Below are positions 5,601 to 9,143 of a stretch of DNA of 9,143 bases, piece by piece. This stretch comes from an uncultured Bacilli bacterium. GTDB lineage: Bacteria > Bacillota_I > Bacilli_A > RF39 > UBA660. The notes beneath the pieces were generated by a model. The model saw only the letters and a program-made list of their open reading frames with translations. It did not search any database and was not told where the DNA came from. The stretch lies in NCBI GenBank assembly GCA_947628635.1, contig CANRAX010000050.1, positions 1-9,143 of the forward strand, read 5' to 3'. A program made the translations under genes and the position numbers. Position 1 is the first letter of the stretch. Each line of letters begins with the position of its first letter.

Positions 5601-6287
5601 ATGTTTTTTATTCAATTTTTAAAAGAATTTTTTTGCTTTACTGGTAGTTACTCTAATGAAGTTTTTCCTGAACCTCTAACTAGTGAGGAAGAAGAAAAAT
5701 GTATAAAATTAAAAATGCAAGGTGATAAAGAAGCTAGAAATAAACTTATTGAGCATAATTTGAGATTAGTTGCCCATATTGTAAAAAAATTTGAAACAAA
5801 ATATGTTGATAATGATGATTTAATTAGCATAGGTACAATTGGTTTAATAAAAGGAGTAGACACATTCTCTCCAGATAGAGGTGTAAAAATAACAACCTAT
5901 TGTGCTCGTTGTATCGAAAATGAAGTTTTGATGTTCTTTCGAAGTAACAACAAATATGCCAAAGATATTTCCATAAATGAGTCAATTGGTTTTGACAAAG
6001 ATGGTAATGAAATAGCGATTATTGATGTCTTAAAAGCTCCTAAACCTGATTTTACTATGGATATTGATATGAAAGATAATATTAATCTTCTAAAAGAATA
6101 TATGAATGTTTTAACTAAAAGAGAAAAAGATATTTTAATAAAAAGATATGGTCTTTTAAATAATGAAGAAGAAACCCAAAAAACAATTTCCAAAAAATTA
6201 GGTATATCTCGTAGTTATGTGTCAAGAATAGAAAAGAGAGCTTTAACAAAAATTTTACGAGAATTTATTAGAAATAACAAATTTTAA
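5601..6287 (+). CDS. sigK: RNA polymerase sporulation sigma factor, pro-sigma-K
   Basis: Sigma-K directs late mother-cell transcription during endospore formation (coat and cortex genes). The 228 residues show sigma-70 region 2 at about 44-113 (NKLIEHNLRLVAHIVKKF, DLISIGTIGLIKG, YCARCIENEVLMFFR). Region 4 covers about 166-222, with a helix-turn-helix ending in GISRSYVSRIEKRAL (201-215), almost identical to B. subtilis sigma-K. The hydrophobic first 16 residues (MFFIQFLKEFFCFTGS) before Tyr17 resemble the pro-sequence that SpoIVFB removes in B. subtilis at a Ser-Tyr bond, and FPEPL follows at the matching place. The gene is uninterrupted, with no skin-type element inside it. The start has AGGTGAT (5591-5597) three bases upstream, inside a hairpin derived from the vanZ terminator. 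No strong terminator follows. Confidence 0.95.
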   Translation: MFFIQFLKEFFCFTGSYSNEVFPEPLTSEEEEKCIKLKMQGDKEARNKLIEHNLRLVAHIVKKFETKYVDNDDLISIGTIGLIKGVDTFSPDRGVKITTYCARCIENEVLMFFRSNNKYAKDISINESIGFDKDGNEIAIIDVLKAPKPDFTMDIDMKDNINLLKEYMNVLTKREKDILIKRYGLLNNEEETQKTISKKLGISRSYVSRIEKRALTKILREFIRNNKF

Positions 6288-6335
6288 AGCTCTAAAATAT
6301 ATTAAATAAATATGTAAACTACATTTTTAATGATA

Positions 6336-6364
6336 TAGACAAAATATTAAATAATAGCTATAAT
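6336..6364 (+). promoter_or_regulatory. Sigma-A promoter of polysaccharide deacetylase gene
   Basis: TAGACA (6336-6341) and TATAAT (6359-6364) are spaced by 17 nt. Transcription would start near 6371, leaving a very short leader. The remainder of the sigK-deacetylase gap (6288-6335) is AT-rich and holds only weak hairpins. Confidence 0.75.
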
Positions 6365-6389
6365 AAAAGTGGTTTAAGGATTAGTGAGA

Positions 6390-7838
6390 GTGGTATTTAT
6401 GGGAGTAAAAAAAGATACTACAAGAATTAAGAAAAAAAAGTTAAAGCAATCTGCTAAGAAAAATTTTATATTTTGGAGTCTAATACTCGTTTTATGTTTG
6501 GTTGCTTTTTTTATATTTGAATTTATGCTTTTACCCCAAATAAAATTGAAAGGTAAAACAACTGTTGTTATAAATTATAAAGAAAAATACAAAGAAAATG
6601 GTTATTCAGCTTCTTTTTTAGGTGACGATATTTCTAATGATGTTAAAATAAGTGGTAAAGTTAATTCTAAGAAATTAGGTACTTATGAAATTACTTATAC
6701 TGTTAAGGCAGGTGTTTTTAAAAGAAAAGTTATTCGTAAAATTGTTGTTAAAGATACAGAAGCTCCAAATATTAATTTAGTAAGTACAGATGATATTTAT
6801 GTTTGTCCAAATGAAGAATATAAAGATGAAGAGTATAAAGCTATTGATAATTATGATGGCGATATAACTAAAAAAGTTAAAGTAAAAAAAGATACTGATA
6901 AAATAACTTATACGGTAACAGATAAAGCTGGTAATGAAAAAACTGTTAGTCGAAAAATTATTTATAAAGATATAGAAAAACCAGAAATAAAATTAGAAGG
7001 AAATGATATAGTTTATCTTTTTGAGGGAGATAATTTTATCGATCCTGGTTATAATGCCACAGATAATTGTGATAAAAATATAAATAAAAATGTAAAAGTT
7101 GAGGGAAGTGTCAATAAAGATATTGGTGAATATACTTTAAAATATAGTGTTAAAGATAAAGCTGATAACACTACAACAGTAGAAAGAAAAGTAATTGTTT
7201 CAGAACGTAGTAAAAATGGAAGTGTTTATTTAACTTTTGATGATGGACCTAAACAAGGGACAACGAATGTTATATTAGATATTTTAAAAGAAGAAGGCAT
7301 TCAAGCTACTTTCTTTGTGACAAATGGTGGTCCAGATGAGCTTATAAAAAGGATGTATGATGAAGGTCATACAGTAGCTCTTCACACAGCTAGTCATAAT
7401 TATGCAATTGTTTATGCTTCTGTTGATTCTTATTTCAATGACTTATATTCTGTTCAGGAACGTGTTAAAAGAATTACTGGTTATTCCTCTAAAATAATTC
7501 GTTTTCCGGGAGGTTCTAGTAATACTGTAAGTAGAAGATATCAACCAGGGATAATGAGTACCTTGACAAAAGAAGTTATAAATAGAGGTTTTAGATATTT
7601 TGATTGGAATATATCCTCAGGTGATGCTGAACCTGGAAATCATAGTGCCAGTGAAATTGCCAATAATGTTATTAATAGTCTTTCTAAAAATAGGGCTAAT
7701 GTTGTTTTAATGCATGATATTAAAACTTATACAAGAGATGCTTTAAGAGATATTATTCACTATGGAAAAAATAATGGCTATCACTTTGAAAAGATTACTA
7801 TGTCCACAGATATGGTTACTCAAAGAGTAAATAATTAG
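6390..7838 (+). CDS. Membrane-anchored Ig-like repeat polysaccharide deacetylase
   Basis: The protein probably removes acetyl groups from cell-wall polysaccharide or peptidoglycan outside the cell. Counting from GTG 6390: a Lys-rich cytoplasmic tail, one membrane helix (about 26-49), three DUF5011-type Ig-like repeats (about 52-122, 128-194, 198-271, each with a D-x-x-G-[DN]-type loop or a KAGN/KADN turn), then a NodB domain (about 277-480). NodB motifs are complete: TFDDGP (282-287) with the catalytic and metal Asp, HTASH (332-336) with the metal His pair, RFPGG (371-375), DWN (405-407) and LMHD (440-443). The start is uncertain. AAGGA (6376-6380) is nine bases from GTG 6390 but only three from GTG 6384; ATG 6399 has no clear ribosome site. 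It has its own promoter, and yqeG follows with a separate promoter. Confidence 0.92.
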   Translation: MVFMGVKKDTTRIKKKKLKQSAKKNFIFWSLILVLCLVAFFIFEFMLLPQIKLKGKTTVVINYKEKYKENGYSASFLGDDISNDVKISGKVNSKKLGTYEITYTVKAGVFKRKVIRKIVVKDTEAPNINLVSTDDIYVCPNEEYKDEEYKAIDNYDGDITKKVKVKKDTDKITYTVTDKAGNEKTVSRKIIYKDIEKPEIKLEGNDIVYLFEGDNFIDPGYNATDNCDKNINKNVKVEGSVNKDIGEYTLKYSVKDKADNTTTVERKVIVSERSKNGSVYLTFDDGPKQGTTNVILDILKEEGIQATFFVTNGGPDELIKRMYDEGHTVALHTASHNYAIVYASVDSYFNDLYSVQERVKRITGYSSKIIRFPGGSSNTVSRRYQPGIMSTLTKEVINRGFRYFDWNISSGDAEPGNHSASEIANNVINSLSKNRANVVLMHDIKTYTRDALRDIIHYGKNNGYHFEKITMSTDMVTQRVNN

Positions 7839-7864
7839 ACAATTAAGAAGTTTTTATATATAAT
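7836..7864 (+). promoter_or_regulatory. Promoter of the yqeG-yqeH operon
   Basis: TAGACA (7836-7841) and TATAAT (7859-7864) have a 17-nt spacer. The TAG of the -35 box is also the stop codon of the deacetylase gene. Transcription would start near 7871, right at the AGGTGAT ribosome site (7872-7878), so the leader is extremely short. Read-through from the upstream gene is also likely because no terminator is seen. Confidence 0.65.
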
Positions 7865-7883
7865 ATTAAATAGGTGATTTTTA

Positions 7884-8402
7884 ATGGGTAGTTTTAAACC
7901 AACAATGTATAAAAAAAATATTTTTGAAATCAACTATGAAAAACTAAAAGATATGGGAATAACTTGTTTAATCTTTGACTTAGATAATACATTAGGTTTA
8001 ATTGAAAATGAAAGATGTCCTCTAAAAACTAAAAAATTAATAAAAAAGTTACAAGATGAATTTCTTATTTTAATTAGTTCTAACAATACCAAAAAAAGAA
8101 TAACCCCTTATTTACAAGACTTAGGTATCGGTGGTGTTTCTTTTAGTTTTAAGCCTTTAACTTTTGGTCTTAGTAGAATTAAGAAAGATTATAATTTAAA
8201 GAAAAAAGAAATGGCTATGATAGGTGATCAAATTGTAACTGATATTTTAGCTGGAAATAGATTTCATATTACTACGGTTTTAGTTGATCCTTTAGGAGAA
8301 AAGGATTTAAAAATTACAGGTTTAAATAGAAAAATTGAAGCAAAAATTTTACAAAAATATGAAAAACGAGGTTTATTGGAGCGTGGAAAATATTATGACT
8401 GA
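7884..8402 (+). CDS. yqeG: YqeG-family HAD phosphatase
   Basis: YqeG is a small haloacid-dehalogenase-type phosphatase conserved in Bacillota next to yqeH; its substrate is not established. The 172 residues have normal length. HAD motif I is FDLDNTL (about 31-37) with the nucleophile Asp. Motif II is LISSNN (about 62-67), a Lys occurs in FKPLTFG (about 93-99), and motif IV is IGDQIVTDILAGN (about 113-125). The ATG at 7884 has AGGTGAT (7872-7878) five bases upstream. Its stop codon overlaps the start of yqeH by eight bases (8395-8402), indicating translational coupling. The order yqeG-yqeH matches B. subtilis, where aroE, yhbY, nadD and yqeK follow; those would lie to the right of this window. 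Confidence 0.93.
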   Translation: MGSFKPTMYKKNIFEINYEKLKDMGITCLIFDLDNTLGLIENERCPLKTKKLIKKLQDEFLILISSNNTKKRITPYLQDLGIGGVSFSFKPLTFGLSRIKKDYNLKKKEMAMIGDQIVTDILAGNRFHITTVLVDPLGEKDLKITGLNRKIEAKILQKYEKRGLLERGKYYD

Positions 8403-9143
8403 AAAAAGGTGTAAAGGTTGTGGTGTTTTACTGCAAGATGAAAATGTTTTGCAAGAAGGGTATACCACTTCTTTAGAAAATGATATTTGTCAAAGATGTT
8501 TTCGCATGAAAAATTATGGTGAATATCAAGTTGTGACGAAGTCTAATGAAGAATACTTAAAAATTTTAAAAACAGTTGGAGAAACTAAAGATTTAGTTTT
8601 ATATGTTACTGATTTACTTAATTTAGAAAAAAATCTAGAACAAATTAGAAGTATAATTCCTAATAAAATGCTTTTAGTTTTGAATAAAGTAGATGTCTTA
8701 CCAAAATCAGTAAAAGAAGATAAATTGATTAGATATTTAGCTGACAAAAATATTATTTTTGAAGAGGTTATTGTAATTAGTGCTAATAAAAATTATAATA
8801 TCGACTATTTATTAAAAAGAATAAAATTTTATCAAACTTCTAAAAATGTTTATGTTGTTGGTCATACCAATGCTGGTAAAAGTAGTTTAATAAATAAGTT
8901 AGTCAAGAACTATTCAGAAAATAATTCGGATTTAACTATGTCACCTTTACCTTCAACAACTTTAAATATGGTAAAAATTCCTTTAAATGATTATTTAACT
9001 TTAATTGATACACCTGGTCTAGTAGAAAGTGGTTCACTTTTAAATCACATTGATCCTAAAATGGTTAAAAAGATATCTCCAACAAAGGAAATAAAACCTC
9101 GTACATATCAACTTCGTAAAAATCAATCTTTAATTATTGAAAA
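8395..9143 (+). CDS. yqeH: YqeH, circularly permuted ribosome-biogenesis GTPase, 3'-partial
   Basis: YqeH is a GTPase needed for assembly of the 30S ribosomal subunit. The frame runs off the right edge; 249 residues are visible of about 366 in B. subtilis. An N-terminal zinc finger has Cys6-x-x-Cys9 and Cys32-x-x-Cys35. The GTPase motifs then appear in permuted order: G4 NKVD (97-100), G5 SANK (129-132), G1 GHTNAGKS (156-163), G2 Thr188/Thr189 in PLPSTTLN, and G3 DTPG (205-208). This G4-G5-G1-G2-G3 order is diagnostic. The ATG at 8395 overlaps the yqeG stop by eight bases. A weak TGGA (8384-8387) lies seven bases upstream, so expression probably depends on coupling to yqeG. Confidence 0.95.
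   Translation, partial: MTEKRCKGCGVLLQDENVLQEGYTTSLENDICQRCFRMKNYGEYQVVTKSNEEYLKILKTVGETKDLVLYVTDLLNLEKNLEQIRSIIPNKMLLVLNKVDVLPKSVKEDKLIRYLADKNIIFEEVIVISANKNYNIDYLLKRIKFYQTSKNVYVVGHTNAGKSSLINKLVKNYSENNSDLTMSPLPSTTLNMVKIPLNDYLTLIDTPGLVESGSLLNHIDPKMVKKISPTKEIKPRTYQLRKNQSLIIE

Larger units (their letters stand above)
5517..5608 (+). repeat. Right copy of vanZ-tail/sigK-leader direct repeat
   Basis: This is the partner of 4309-4410. It contains the vanZ fragment, a weakened form of the terminator hairpin (5574-5607) and the sigK ribosome site AGGTGAT (5591-5597) with ATG 5601. Here the sigK side is functional and the vanZ side decayed, the opposite of the left copy. Confidence 0.8.

Noticed and set aside
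5648..6193. Two minus-strand open frames inside sigK
   Set aside because: They are antisense to a strongly conserved sigma factor and have no ribosome site or recognisable features; the same applies to minus-strand frames inside rubrerythrin (1683-1877) and yqeH (8526-8747).
6308..6328. Short hairpin with a T-run as the sigK terminator
   Set aside because: Only a 5-bp AT-rich stem (ATGTA/TACAT, 3-nt loop); too weak to call, though it may contribute to termination.

Overview
The window is a strongly A+T-rich stretch of a low-GC Gram-positive (Bacillota) chromosome. UGA is used as a stop (yqeG) and tryptophan is encoded by TGG, so the standard bacterial code applies. An [FeFe]-hydrogenase and a rubrerythrin indicate a strict anaerobe. 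A pro-sigma-K gene indicates a spore former. The AT-rich codon use, AGGTGAT-type ribosome sites and gene mix suggest an uncultured gut Bacilli/Erysipelotrichia/RF39-like or clostridial lineage; this placement is inference.

Left part (1-1974): the 3' portion of an [FeFe]-hydrogenase gene, open at the left edge, followed 38 bp later by rubrerythrin and a rho-independent terminator. Both are anaerobe redox functions. Next comes a small three-helix membrane protein on the minus strand (1996-2373), divergent from a 118-residue protein of unknown function with an Asn-rich linker and a C-terminal coiled coil (2426-2782).

Middle part (2844-6287): a consensus promoter drives a two-gene unit of a HEYGH putative zinc metalloprotease and a VanZ-family membrane protein, ended by a strong terminator. 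A minus-strand orphan gene of 274 residues (4483-5307) follows. It has its own terminator and a perfect TTGACA-17-TATAAT promoter, preceded by two exact 19-bp direct repeats. The sporulation sigma factor sigK then begins at 5601 with an apparent hydrophobic pro-sequence.

The most unusual structure is that the vanZ tail, terminator and leader sequence (about 4309-4410) recurs as a decayed copy directly upstream of sigK (about 5517-5608). The orphan gene therefore sits between two direct repeats. In the left copy vanZ is intact, and in the right copy sigK is intact. I read this as a cassette inserted at, or a duplication of, an ancestral vanZ-sigK junction.

Right part (6288-9143): a membrane-anchored polysaccharide deacetylase with three Ig-like repeats, then yqeG (HAD phosphatase) overlapping yqeH (circularly permuted GTPase for 30S ribosome biogenesis, cut by the right edge). 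The last two match the conserved Bacillota yqeG-yqeH operon. Two promoters here share the form TAGACA-17-TATAAT. No tRNA, rRNA, CRISPR array or recognisable transposase was seen.
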